A stretch of 64,000 nt of DNA, from positions 773,647,138 through 773,711,137 of the forward strand of contig NC_090438.1 of the NCBI RefSeq assembly GCF_031143425.1, read 5' to 3'. Both the position numbers and the translations under genes were made by a program. The stretch comes from Pleurodeles waltl. Taxonomy: Eukaryota; Chordata; Amphibia; Caudata; Salamandridae. Every line of letters starts with the position of its first letter. The stretch's first letter is position 1. The notes beneath the pieces are model-generated. The model made no database searches. It saw only the letters and a list, made by a program, of their open reading frames with translations, and was not told the DNA's origin. Shown piece after piece: positions 29,689 through 39,981 of the stretch.

Positions 29689-31016
29689 TACTACAAATAT
29701 GCTAAGGGGCTGGCTGCAGTTTGTCCTCTCATGAAGCGGCAAGGCAAGGTCACCTATATGGTTCGATTCCACTGCTCCAAATACAACTACGATCTTATAA
29801 ACCCCATAAAAAGGAAGCAAAGAACAAGTCTGTGACTGCTGGATAGCTTACAAGTGGGCCCTAGCCAGAGGACAAAAAGGAATTAGAAATGAGGCATGTA
29901 AAACCTTAGGAGCTTCGTTGTCATTTTCTATCCCTTGCTAGTCTTTACTGTCCCCAGGCCCGGTGCATAGCACACGAGCTGAGGCAGTAGAAGACACTTG
30001 ATACAAGGGCGAGGCCTGACAGAGTTTACTTTATTAATATTTTCCCCTCCACGTGGTGTCCCTCTTATATGTGGAGCGTAGTAGCAAGTACTTCATCGTA
30101 TTTGGTGCTATTACTTTTTTTCATAACAACATTCTCTGTGCTGGACTTACAAAGAACTGGGCCCTCCCCAAGACCCCCACTGAAGTCTATAACCTAACAA
30201 ACCGCTAGCTCTGAGACCGTGCAAGGTAAGCACCCAGCCACTTGTTTGACTGTTTGTGTGGGGTGCTCTCAGTGTTTGTGTGTGGCAAATGCTTCAGGGT
30301 GCAAGTGTATGTAAATATTCAACAGAGTACAATATTCTGTCACTATTAACATTTATAAACTGCAAAACGTGTGAACTGCAGCTAGCACTCTTTGTTTGCA
30401 GCAGCCGCTTTTGGCGCCGCCTTATTTTCTGGGCGAGTGCAATAGCATATTTGTATAAGATCACACAGTTTGAGTGGGGAAGCTCCAATTTATCCAGGTT
30501 TTCTGGTTTCGCTTTGTGCAAGTCCTAAAGATCAGTGCCAAACTGCCTGCTAGCTCAATTTTTCGCTCGCTAAATTGCAAATGCAATACAGTGGAGTTAC
30601 TTGTGTCCTCACAGCGCTCACACTAGTGCCCCATTGCATCTTAAAAACACACACAAATTCACTACTGCTGCTAAGCAAATGTATCCAAGTTGGAAACCTA
30701 ATCACGTCGAGCACCAGGCTCTTCTTCACATTAGGTGAATGTTTTATCATCTACTGGTCTCTTTTCTGATATTAGATTAAGACACCTTTCCAATTCTATG
30801 GCAAGTCTGATTTTGAAGACCGTATTGGTGTTTTGTGGAATAAATTCGTGCTATCCATTCAGTGGTAAAGGGAGTGCCTCTTTATTTGACTTCTGACATT
30901 CAACAGGCTTTACCACATCTGATTAGCCTTTCAGATCTGCCGGCACCTTTAAAGGCCAGGCCAATGCTCATGCCTGCATATGTGACATAAAGTTGTATTT
31001 CTAATGTTATCGCCTT
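29689..31016. other. No gene recognised
   Basis: 1.3 kb without a supported frame or recognised repeat. AATAAA-like signals occur by chance. Confidence 0.5.
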
Positions 31017-31225
31017 GTGCAGTTTCATACAGCGAAAACTGGACCCGAAGGTATCGGAACACTTTACAGGTACACAAGTCACATTACCAACGATCAAATT
31101 CATTTTATAGGGAGAACAAGCGATTTATCTAGAATTGCTGAGCTGATGCTGAGACTCGAACCTGATGTCCCGATTCCAAAGTCAGCAGCTCTGGCAATAA
31201 CACCACATCCTGGGTATTCGGAGAG
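31017..31225 (-). repeat. tRNA-derived SINE
   Basis: On the minus strand the head reads GCCAGAGCTGCTGACTTTGG, then CAGGTTCGAGTCTCAGC, which contains a clear RNA polymerase III B box (GGTTCGAGTCT). The body continues to GTTCCGATACCTTCGGGTCC and GTATGAAACTGCAC, which resembles the tail of widespread amphibian SINEs. It is diverged. Confidence 0.6.
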
Positions 31226-31247
31226 TGGCAGGAAGATTAAGCCACTT

Positions 31248-31566
31248 CAGTGCTTAATTTATGCTTGTTGTTTCCGGTGCTGAGCACCAGCACTTATTTT
31301 TGAGGGCCGGCAAAGCGAGCAAAAGACACATTTGGGAAAGACGGAGGAAGAGAAAACAAAAAAAGCGTCACAAAGAGAGAAAGTAGAAAGCTGCAAGAAT
31401 GAGCTGAAGGGGAAGGGAGTGGCTTTAAATGGATTGAAGAGGCCTAAGATGTCTTCAGGATTAAGCTGCCTCAGTTTTCTGTGCTCGAACATTTAAATAC
31501 AGCAGCAGCGTGCTTCAGAGGACGGCTTTGGGAACCGGCACGTTGTTATTTACAAATTAAGCACTG
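31248..31566. mobile_element. hAT-type small element (319 bp, CAGTGCTTAATTT family)
   Basis: Termini CAGTGCTTAATTT... and ...AAATTAAGCACTG are inverted repeats, flanked by the exact 8-bp duplication AGCCACTT (31240-31247 and 31567-31574). It contains TTGTTTCCGGTGCTGAGCAC. Related copies are at 52898-53239 (opposite orientation) and 36590-36899 (diverged). No coding capacity. Confidence 0.9.
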
Positions 31567-31574
31567 AGCCACTT

Positions 31575-32007
31575 GAAAGTGTGGTTTGTATTTGCTTAAG
31601 GTTTCAATGGGACCTCAAACTAAACCAGGCTTGAGTCTGGCTCTAGCTTTTACTGGCTCACCCACCTCTGGAGTATAACCATTGATTTTCAAGGAGCGAG
31701 CTGTCCAGATGGAGATTAGTTTGTGCTATTAAACACATCAGGGCTTGTAATTAAAGAAAATATGAGCTTGTCATTATGAGCACTTTCTTGTGAATTAAGA
31801 AAGTGTGCAGACCTGGAGGAGCTGAGCAAGAATCTTGCGTATGAAAATGGAATGCCTTCCTGGCTCCTTGGGGTCTTAGACACTAAACATAAGGAGTCCA
31901 CTGCTCCTTGTAAATGTGAGAGCACCAGCATTGCTCATGTGCACCACCACACTGTGCTAGCAGCAATAATAAACTAAAAATAATGATGGCATTATGTAAG
32001 TGGAAAT
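31575..32007. other. No gene recognised
   Basis: Short AT-rich interval between a hAT and a Harbinger small element; nothing recognised. Confidence 0.5.
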
Positions 32008-32010
32008 TAA

Positions 32011-32579
32011 GGGCCTCATTATGACCCTGGTGGCCGGCGGTACCCTGGCGGTAACGCCGCCAACAGGCTGGCGGTGTTCCCCAGTGTATTATGACCATGG
32101 TGCATTAGCCACGGCCATACCGCTGGCCTCTCCACTTGACTGCCAGGCTTCCGCTGCTTGCAGCGCTGCCCTGGGGATTATGAGTCCCCAACCGCCAGCC
32201 TGTCCATGGTGGTAAACACCGCCATGGAAAGGCTGGTGGTAAGGGGGACTCAGGGTGCCCATGGGGGCCCCTGCACAGCCCATGCACTTGCAGTGCAGGG
32301 GCCCCCAGGCACAGCCCCATTGCACATTTCACTGCCCGTATTTTGGGCAGTGAAATGCGCGATGGGTGCTGCTGCACCCGCTGCACATCAACATTGCCGC
32401 CAGCTCTATTATGAGCCGGCTGCAATGTTGATGTGACTTTTCTGCTGGGCCAGCGGATGGAAACACTGTTTCCCTCCGCTGGCTCAGCAGAAATGTCATA
32501 ATAGGGAGCCACTAATACCTCCAGCACTGGCGGTATAGTGGCGCCCACGGCTTTGGTGGCCAAAGTTATAATGAGGGCT
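32011..32579. mobile_element. Non-autonomous Harbinger element (569 bp)
   Basis: Terminal inverted repeats GGGCCTCATTATGAC and (as inverse) AGCCCTCATTATAAC, flanked by the 3-bp duplication TAA (32008-32010 and 32580-32582). Harbinger elements duplicate TWA/TTA. The interior is GC-rich and internally palindromic (GGCAGTGAAATG, TGGAAACACTGTTTCC). The terminus matches the right end of the large Harbinger at 60716 (AAGTCATAATGAGGGCC), so that element or a sister could have mobilised it. Confidence 0.85.
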
Positions 32580-32582
32580 TAA

Positions 32583-33174
32583 ATCTCTCTAGCACAGTCC
32601 ACGTTTGTTTGAAGGTGCATAAGATTTGCACTGCAAAGAAAACACACATTTAATTTTGGCAAAGCTGCTGAGCTGTGAAGGGCCCACTGGGGGTTCCTGC
32701 TAGCCCAAGGTAGTCCACTTTATCATATTGTCAGTTGGCCGGATTACAGGGAGGTTATTAATAATGAACTGAACTACTTCCCTTTCACTTGCTCATGAAG
32801 AGACCCCTATGTGTTGCAAAATCATTGCTGCTGGTCATGATGGCTTTGTTGACCCACTACATTGCTCACAAACTTTCTAAACGATGCAGTTGGTTTGATG
32901 ATGTATTGTTCCAACAAGGGGAGCTAATGGCGTTATTTCATTATCGGGGCCATTTTATCACATTTCTTCAGGTTCTGGTCCCTGGATCAGACGTCCAGTG
33001 GCTTGTAGGATGCACCTTAAGGCTTATGTCGTGCTGTCTCATCATTGTATCTAGTCAGACAAACCAGACATAAGTAGACCTTTTATTTTATTAGTTGATT
33101 CAATTTGTAAAGATAATTAAATAAAGAAATCTGTGAGGTACTAAGCATGTGGGACAGTTTTTAATGTTTTTAAA
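32583..33174. other. No gene recognised
   Basis: About 590 bp with no supported frame or repeat. Confidence 0.5.
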
Positions 33175-33390
33175 TGTGTGAAGACAACAGATTGACAATT
33201 GCTTTATAGCCTTCTTGCCTTCTCAAATGTGCTTTAAAATGCACCATTTGCTACTTTTTTACAAAATTTCCCCAGAGGAGAACCACCCAAAGCCCCTTTT
33301 GTCTGTTGGTTTCGCTCACTTCGCTCGCAACATCACACTCATCCACAACTTTTACGCCCCACCACTTTCAAATGTCACCAGCTGCCACTG
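33175..33390 (-). repeat. Truncated hAT copy related to 27522-29680
   Basis: The reverse strand matches 27522-27720: it ends in CCAGCTGCCACTG at 33390 and contains TTTTACGCCCCACCACTTTC. Only one terminus is present, so it is a fragment. Confidence 0.7.
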
Positions 33391-33559
33391 TGTACAACTC
33401 ATGGTCACAGCCAATAAAGAAATGGGATCTTCTGAAGGGCTTGGTGTTTAGCTAACCAAAGTGGTGGGTGCATTAAATAAGTGCCCTAAAACAAAGTCCA
33501 AGGAGATGACAAGGTTCCTGCAGTCCAATTCAAGGAAAACATCATACTGTGGGCCCCTT
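33391..33559. other. No gene recognised
   Basis: Short spacer between the hAT fragment and a LINE fragment. Confidence 0.4.
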
Positions 33560-34565
33560 TAAAGACTAATGTTTTAATGTGTTTAGATAGATCAGCCCTT
33601 CGAAATCATAGTCACATGCCATGATTATCTCCATTTTCAAAAAGAGAAGTAAAGGCAACCAAAGGCTCTACCATCCCATTTGTTTTTATTAACTCAGCCG
33701 CAAAAGTTATGGACAGGTTTTTACGAGAGCGACTGGAAGTATGGGTGCAAGATAATAATAATCTCTCAGACTTGCAACATGGCTTCCACTGGGCCTCAGC
33801 ACTGTAGAACTGTCCCTAAATCTTTACCTCATTGATAATAAATATTCAATAGTCAAGGTTGAGAGCATCTACCTAGACTTTATGGACCTCAGTTCAGCTT
33901 TTGACTATGTCAATTGCTCAAAACCTTGGGATAAAATGATAGGCATAGTGTGCATCCTTAATCAGCTCCTCACTGAGGTAACTGCAAGTCTGAGATATGG
34001 CATAAATGGTGAGACAAAAAGACAGTTCAAAATTGATAGGAAAGTTTGACAGTGTTGTGTGTTGGCACCTTTCTTGTTCATGCCCTATATGAATGGTTTG
34101 TAGGAGTACCTAGTTAAGTAAAATGTGTATTTTCTCTGCATTGGCATCTGCCCCATCCTCGTGCTACTGTACATGACGATGCAGTGCTTATTGCTTGGAC
34201 TGCTATTGGGCTGCAAAAATTGCTTGATCAATTTACTGCACTTAGGAAGGACTTAGAGTCCAATCAATCAAATACCTATATAATGGTTTATGGGGCAAAT
34301 ACGAACAAAATAGTTCATATTGGGTAAATAATTCCAAAATCATACCAAATACAACATTTCCCTATCTAGCGGTGTTATTTGATGATAAATGCATGTAGAG
34401 CGAGTAGGAATGTGTTATGACATCCAATTTTTAGAAGACTGTGAGGTCACTTGTAAAGTCTGCCTGAAATATAGGCACAAAGCCCCTAAAATGGATGATG
34501 GAGGTGTATAAGGCAAAAAGCCTATCAATTGTTTCATACAGTGCAGGGCCCTAGTGAATTTGGGA
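33560..34565 (+). pseudogene. LINE reverse transcriptase fragment
   Basis: Broken plus-strand frames carry non-LTR RT blocks: IYLDFMDLSSAFDYVN (first catalytic Asp region) at about 33866, TEVTASLRYGINGETKRQFK at about 33977, CVLAPFLFMPYMNGL at about 34057, and a degenerate ADDA-like palm block near 34170 followed by YLAVLFDDKC near 34365. It has multiple stops and frameshifts and lacks an N-terminal endonuclease. The clade cannot be assigned from this alone. Confidence 0.7.
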
Positions 34566-34589
34566 TTATACCGCTATTCAAAAGACAAG

Positions 34590-35123
34590 TCAAGTTTATT
34601 TTTATTTATTTTGCGGAACTTCAAAAAGGTTCACATAAAAATTACGAAGGAGATATAGTTACAAGAGAGGAAAGCAATTATCATATGTAATGTACAATAA
34701 AATAGCCACAATATTTATCCTAAAAAGCTCTTTAAAATATCCAATAATAAAAGGAGACATCTTATCAATTTCATCTTCTCCGTTTCACAAAAACATCTTA
34801 CCAATTTCACAGTATGACCAAACTAATGCACATAGAAAATATGTAAAGTGACTATTGTGCCTCTTAACAAAGTAAAATGGCATAAGCCTTATCCAATTAC
34901 CGGCTAACACTAGTGAGTTCAATAATAAGGCATCTTATCAAGTTCACAGTATGACCAAACTTTGGTACATAAAAAATAGGTAAAAATTATTATCGTAACT
35001 GGAAGCAAAATGAAGCGGCCTAAGCCTTACTCGATTACAAACACTTATTGAATCGAATAAGGACACCTAGAATCCTCAATTTCTACTATGCCAAAACGTC
35101 ATTAGTACATCCTTATTACAACT
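34590..35123 (-). other. LINE 3' untranslated region (minus strand)
   Basis: AT-rich sequence downstream of the minus-strand LINE frame. It ends (sense) in an AATAAATAAAAATAAA run near 34590-34610, consistent with a LINE 3' tail. Confidence 0.5.
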
Positions 35124-36143
35124 TTAAAAACACTTAAAAAAGTAAAAAACTCCATAACAAAACATTTCTTTTGGAGGGCCATAGAGAGAATTTAACAACA
35201 TTGGGGCAGAGAGAATAGACAATTGCAGACAAATGGGCCTCAACCACTTCCGCCAACATGATAATACAGCAGGACATAGAAAGAGAACATGATTGATGTC
35301 TTGGGTGCCGCTTTGGCACAAATTGCAAGTCGGCGAAGTACCATACCACTCAGCCAACAAAGGATTTAGTGGAAGCATACCATGCCTCAAATGATACCAA
35401 AAACATCTCAATCCATGTGGTAAGTTTCAGGAGATATAAGGTTGCGCTTTATTTACCATACAAGAGTCTGTTACATTTTGGCAGACCCTTTTCTTGGTAC
35501 ATGCCTCCCTATCTAAACTAAAACTTAGGGACCACGTAGCTTGTTTTAAACTAGCTTTTAATTGCTGTGTAGATAACGAAAAAAAGTAAAGGGGATCTAA
35601 TTGCAACATCTCAATTGCAACAACAACATTTCTTTGGATTAATGATTTATCTTTTAGACCACCCAAGATTTCTTTCTTTATAGATGACCTTAGGGAACAT
35701 TCATCGCTTTTTGCGAGGTGCACAACCCAACGCACCACCCCTGCAAATTCCTGTGCAAAAGCACTTCTCAGGCCAAATTTTAGCCTTACGGCCCCTGCAG
35801 AGGAGGTTGTGTGCACTGAAGCTAGGCTTCTAAGAACACGACCTTCCATCACTTTTAAAAAACTCCATTTGAATATGTCGATCAATTCTAAGCCATACAG
35901 CAAAGAGACAGGAATCTTAGCTCAATAGACCTCTAACAAGAGCGAGAAATCCCTTCTCCCTGTGGCCTTATAAAGCGCACCTAAGCCTTTAGCCTGAGAG
36001 AGGGCTTTGATCGTGTTATTTCCTATAAGTGCTTTCTCACTTAAATTCCCACATACTGTCTTCACCCCCCAAAATATGATTTTACAGTTTCTAGTTTTTG
36101 CCATCACACCCCAAAAACTCACTGCCCCCTCAACAAACACCAA
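35124..36143 (-). pseudogene. LINE pol C-terminal part with CCHC zinc finger
   Basis: One reading frame runs from 36143 to 35124 with only two stops (TAG at 35922-35924, TAA at 35427-35429). It contains the post-RT region (SLLYGLELIDIFKW, SAGAVRLKFGLRSAFAQEF) and, near the end, CNLCQSGTQDINHVLFLC, a CX2CX8HX4C finger typical of LINE C-termini, preceded by YHLRHGMLPLNPLL. The RT catalytic core is missing (5' truncation, the rule for LINEs). It lies in the opposite direction to the RT fragment at 33560-34565, so the two are separate insertions or an inversion. Confidence 0.78.
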
Positions 36144-36589
36144 ATTTTCTTTCCGCCCAGTGCCCTTTCACAGCCAATCCGACTCAGGACCGGCCATGCA
36201 GACAGGAAAAGTGAACAACACAGGCCGAGCATCAGTCTTACCAAGGACTGTGACTTTAGGGTGATGAAAAGGACTCCTTTCAATGAGTGACACTGACAGA
36301 TTCGAGTGACAGTGGTGGGGGAGCGAACAGTGATGGTCCATGAAAACTCCACAGTGGGGCCTCCTTTTACAGGACGGGTGGCCCTTCACACCAAAATGAG
36401 CAGTTAATTTTGCGAACAGCTACTGCAACTAAGTTTGGGAGATGACGATGATACTGCCACAGATAAGTGACAGAGGTGGCGCAGAAAGTAAATTTAAATA
36501 TGTTGAGCACAATCCAGAGACATTGACTGATACTCATAGACTGGGCAGCAATCTGACTCGGGGGGACTGACACATTTTTCCTCACCAGA
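36144..36589. other. No gene recognised
   Basis: Mixed sequence with repeated GTGACA-type words; no supported feature. Confidence 0.4.
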
Positions 36590-36899
36590 TATTGACTGAG
36601 GGGGAAAAACGCACAAATGAGAAAGAAAGAGGAGAGAACGATGGGAAAAAGTCACAAAGGGAGCCTACAGGGACCAGCAAGAGAGAGATGAAGGGGCAGG
36701 CAGTGTCTAGAAGTGGATTAAAGAAGCCTGATGTGAATTCAAGACTGCGGAGCCTTGGTATTTGGCTGCTGACATTTAAGAGCTCCGCCTGCCGGATTAT
36801 AAACACAGCTTCACCTGCCGGATTATAAACACAGCTCCACCTGCCGGATTATAAACACAGTTTTGGACTCTGGCACACATTATTTTACAAACTAAACAC
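36590..36899. repeat. Diverged hAT small element with 26-bp triple repeat
   Basis: It resembles 31330-31566 through its length and ends ACAAACTAAACACTG. Positions 36785-36863 hold three copies of CCTGCCGGATTATAAACACA at a 26-base spacing (36788, 36814, 36840), absent from the sister copies. Confidence 0.65.
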
Positions 36900-37070
36900 T
36901 GCTTACAAGAAACCTAAAATTTATAGAAATATTTTATTAGTTGCTTTGGTGCTTAAGGAGTTGATGTTTCTTCTGTCATTTGCTTTTGTGAAGATCATAT
37001 CATAATTAGTTTTAGGAAACCTGTGGTCTGTGGGTAAAAGTTTTGTTAGAAGATTCTGTCATTTGGAGAC
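36900..37070. other. No gene recognised
   Basis: Spacer; nothing recognised. Confidence 0.4.
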
Positions 37071-37705
37071 TTGGGTCCTTATTACAAAAAGAGCGTACTT
37101 ATCCTGTTTGCACTGTGCACAAGCTGGGAAAGTGTGGCCTGTTACAGAGAATGGGCTGCCCTCAGGGCAGCCGCAAATTTTTGCTCTCTAGGGGCAGTGC
37201 ATTCAAGTGAAATATGGAGTGGCTGCTTCAAAGCTCCTCCGTCTTTCACTGTGCAGGTGTCAACCCGCATGCACGTTGAGGAGGGATTAAAAATCGCTTT
37301 GCAGGCTGGTGCAGTGAGTGACTGACTGCACCCACCTGGAAGGGGATGTATGGGGAAGTCCATGGAGCCCCATTCCTCCCCAGCCCCAGAGGGCTGCCAA
37401 TGGGGAGCACACTGACAGTGAGCCCCCAACATCTTCTTTACTTTTTCGCCCACATCCATAATATGACATGGGCAGAGAGCAAATGGATTCCCTCATTTGA
37501 ATGGGTCCACGCCCCAAGGCAAAGAAGGGACTGCCCACTTGAGATAGCGCTGGTGCTGCATGTGCGCCGTCGCTATCAGTATTACAGAAGGGGCGACATA
37601 GGAGGTTGGGGCCTCTTCTGTAATACCAAAGTGCCCCAGGGATGCACAAAGCAGGTGCGCCTGCCTGTTGTGCCCCTGAGGCACTTTCTGTAATACGGCC
37701 CCTGG
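37071..37705. repeat. Palindromic repeat, possible small DNA transposon
   Basis: The left end GGGTCCTTATTACA and the inverse of the right end, GGGGCCGTATTACA, look like imperfect terminal inverted repeats. GC-rich words (TTACAGAAGGGGCGAC, TCTGTAATACC) also recur internally in inverse. I found no convincing target duplication. Confidence 0.4.
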
Positions 37706-38239
37706 CTGTTGTGATGGTCTAATGTTTAGTGGTGTCATGATCTGTGGCCTGCATTCACCTCTTTGCATTTGACAAGCGCGCAAGTGCTATACTTCAAACT
37801 GCCAGGTGATGCACTCACTCAGAGGAGGGAAGAAGGTTGGCTGTGCATGTGGAATGTTAGTGCTATTTGGGTAGAGAGGCTTTGCATCTTCACTAGACAC
37901 ACTACTCGAACTACCAGAGTACAGTTAAGGAAACTACATGCCCCACAAAGCCACAGGACTCTCACAAGACATGTGAATGCTGGCTGCTGTTTTTTTAGTT
38001 GCTGAGTATAAGTCCTTCGTGGTCCAGAGCATCTTTGTTAGGCTTTTGAGATACATTTTTCTTGCAGCCACTTACTTGTTAAGAAACATCTTGGACATTG
38101 TTTGTAATCATCTTTGGAATCAACAATAGTCTGACCAGAATACAAAGAAATATTCATAGGAATCCATTCATATTTTTTGAGTCAAACTCCTTTTACTTTA
38201 ATTAAAATGTATCTTATAAGGGTAATAAACTTTCTGTCC
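37706..38239. other. No gene recognised
   Basis: No supported frame or repeat. Confidence 0.4.
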
Positions 38240-38735
38240 ACGTATAATGAACATTCCTCTGGGCCGGCGGGTGGAAACATTGTTTCCGCCCGCCGGCCCA
38301 GAGGAATGCCTGGCCGGGACATTGCCGGTGGCTCCACATGGAGCCGCCGTCAATGCCTTTGTAAGGTGGGTTCAGCTGCACCCGTCGCGCAGATCACTGC
38401 CTGTAAATCGGGCAGTGACCTGCGCGAATGGGGCACTGCACAGGGGCCCCTGCCCATGCCCTGGTGCACCCCTTCCCCCAGCTTTTCCCTGGTGGGGAAA
38501 CCTGCCAGGAAAAGGCTGGAGGCAAAGGGATCATTATCCGAGGGGCAGCAGCACTGCCCTGTCGGATAATGATGCCATCCACCACCAGGCTGCCTGACGG
38601 AGGCATCCTGACGGTGGGTGAGGGCCACCTTTGGCGGCCCTCCATGGCTTCATTATGTGGCGGTGTGGGCCGCCATGCTGGCTGGTGGGATTTCCTTCCA
38701 TCGCTGGCATGGCGGCCCATACCGCCAAGTTCAGA
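38240..38735. repeat. Harbinger-like small element fragment
   Basis: GC-rich, with a long hairpin (CTCTGGGCCGGCGGGTGGAA against its inverse at 38250-38310) and words shared with 32011-32579 (TCGGGCAGTGA). The terminal CCTCATTATGAC repeats are missing. Confidence 0.5.
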
Positions 38736-39086
38736 TGAAGGTCACAGCAAAGTTAGGTTATTAAGTGTCTTTGGTTCCTCTCTTATCCCATTCCCCTTCC
38801 CCATTTCTACTGAAACACAATATATCAGTCAAATAAGAGATAGCTGTCAAGAAACAAAGATGCAGATCAAGTGCCATTGCAGTCACAATCTAAAAATATA
38901 GATTCTTGGGCTTTGCTACTCCTGCTAAGAGACTAAGGGCATGATCTAGAGTTTGGGGGACAGGTTACTCAGTCACAAACGTGACTGATATCCCATCCAC
39001 CATATTACAAGTGCCATAGGATGTAAGGGAATTGTAGTAGGGCTAACAGGCTATCCGTCATGTTTGTGAGAGTAACCCCTTCCGGC
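38736..39086. other. No gene recognised
   Basis: Spacer; nothing recognised. Confidence 0.4.
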
Positions 39087-39094
39087 CAAACTCT

Positions 39095-39743
39095 CAGTGG
39101 CGGCCGGTAATTTTAGGAGGGAGGGGGCGGGCGGGAAGCACACTCACACTTATTCATTCAGACATGCACGCACGCACATCCATTCACAACACTCATCAAC
39201 ATTCAAACATGCACGCACGCACCAAACATTCATTTAAAAAACACACACACACACACTTACCTTCAGCTCGGAGGTCCCAGGAGGGTTGAGACTGCTACCT
39301 TCAGCCAGAGAGGGAAGGCAGCAATCCCAACTTGGTCACAGAGTGGGATGGGGTCAGTGAGACTGCTGATCCCACCCCACTCTGTGACGAGGTGTCACTG
39401 ATTGACACTCGCCCTGGGCGCTTCAGGGTTTAAACCTGAAGCGCCCAGGTCAAAGTCACTCGGTGACACTTCACCTCGTCACCGAGTGGAAGAGCCTTGA
39501 GGCACCTTTGCTGAGCTGAGGAGGTCACGCCCATAGGAGATGTGACCGCTTCAGCCCAGCAAAGTTCAGCTCAGGCAGCCAGGAGCTAGCGCAAATCGCG
39601 CATGTCTCGGTCCTGGCTGCCTGATCTGAACATGAAGAGTGTCTGTCAGGCTGACCTTTGCTCAGCCTGACAGACACTCTTTATGATGGGCAAAAGGTAG
39701 GGGGGGGCGTGGCCCCTCCGCCCTAAAGGATGGGCCGCGGCTG
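39095..39743. mobile_element. Non-autonomous hAT element (649 bp)
   Basis: Termini CAGTGGCGGCCGG and (inverse) CAGCCGCGGCCCAT, flanked by the exact 8-bp duplication CAAACTCT (39087-39094 and 39744-39751). The interior has a (CA)n tract at 39240-39260 and long palindromes around GTTTAAACCTGAAGCGCCC. It belongs to the family of 27522-29680. Confidence 0.88.
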
Positions 39744-39976
39744 CAAACTCTAAATCAGGCCATACGTTCTATACACATTCATATCCACAATTAATTCCTG
39801 TAATTCAGTTAGTGCCTCTTGAGAAATTTTCTGCGATCCGAAAAGGCTGCATTGTTACTAAATCAGTGTAAATTGCATTTCCTGTGTAAACCCATTACTT
39901 TCTCAGGTGACCAAACTAAAACAGCCGTTATTTTGTCATACTTAAGAGGGAGTTCCCCCAATTGGAATATTCCATT
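39744..39976. other. No gene recognised
   Basis: Spacer between a hAT and an LTR element. Confidence 0.4.
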
Positions 39977-39981
39977 AGTGG

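Noticed and set aside
31140..31215. Functional tRNA gene on the minus strand
   Set aside because: A B box is present, but the arms do not fold convincingly and a SINE body follows; better read as a SINE head.
32089..32563. Minus-strand frame of 152 codons
   Set aside because: It lies within a palindromic GC-rich Harbinger small element; composition artefact.
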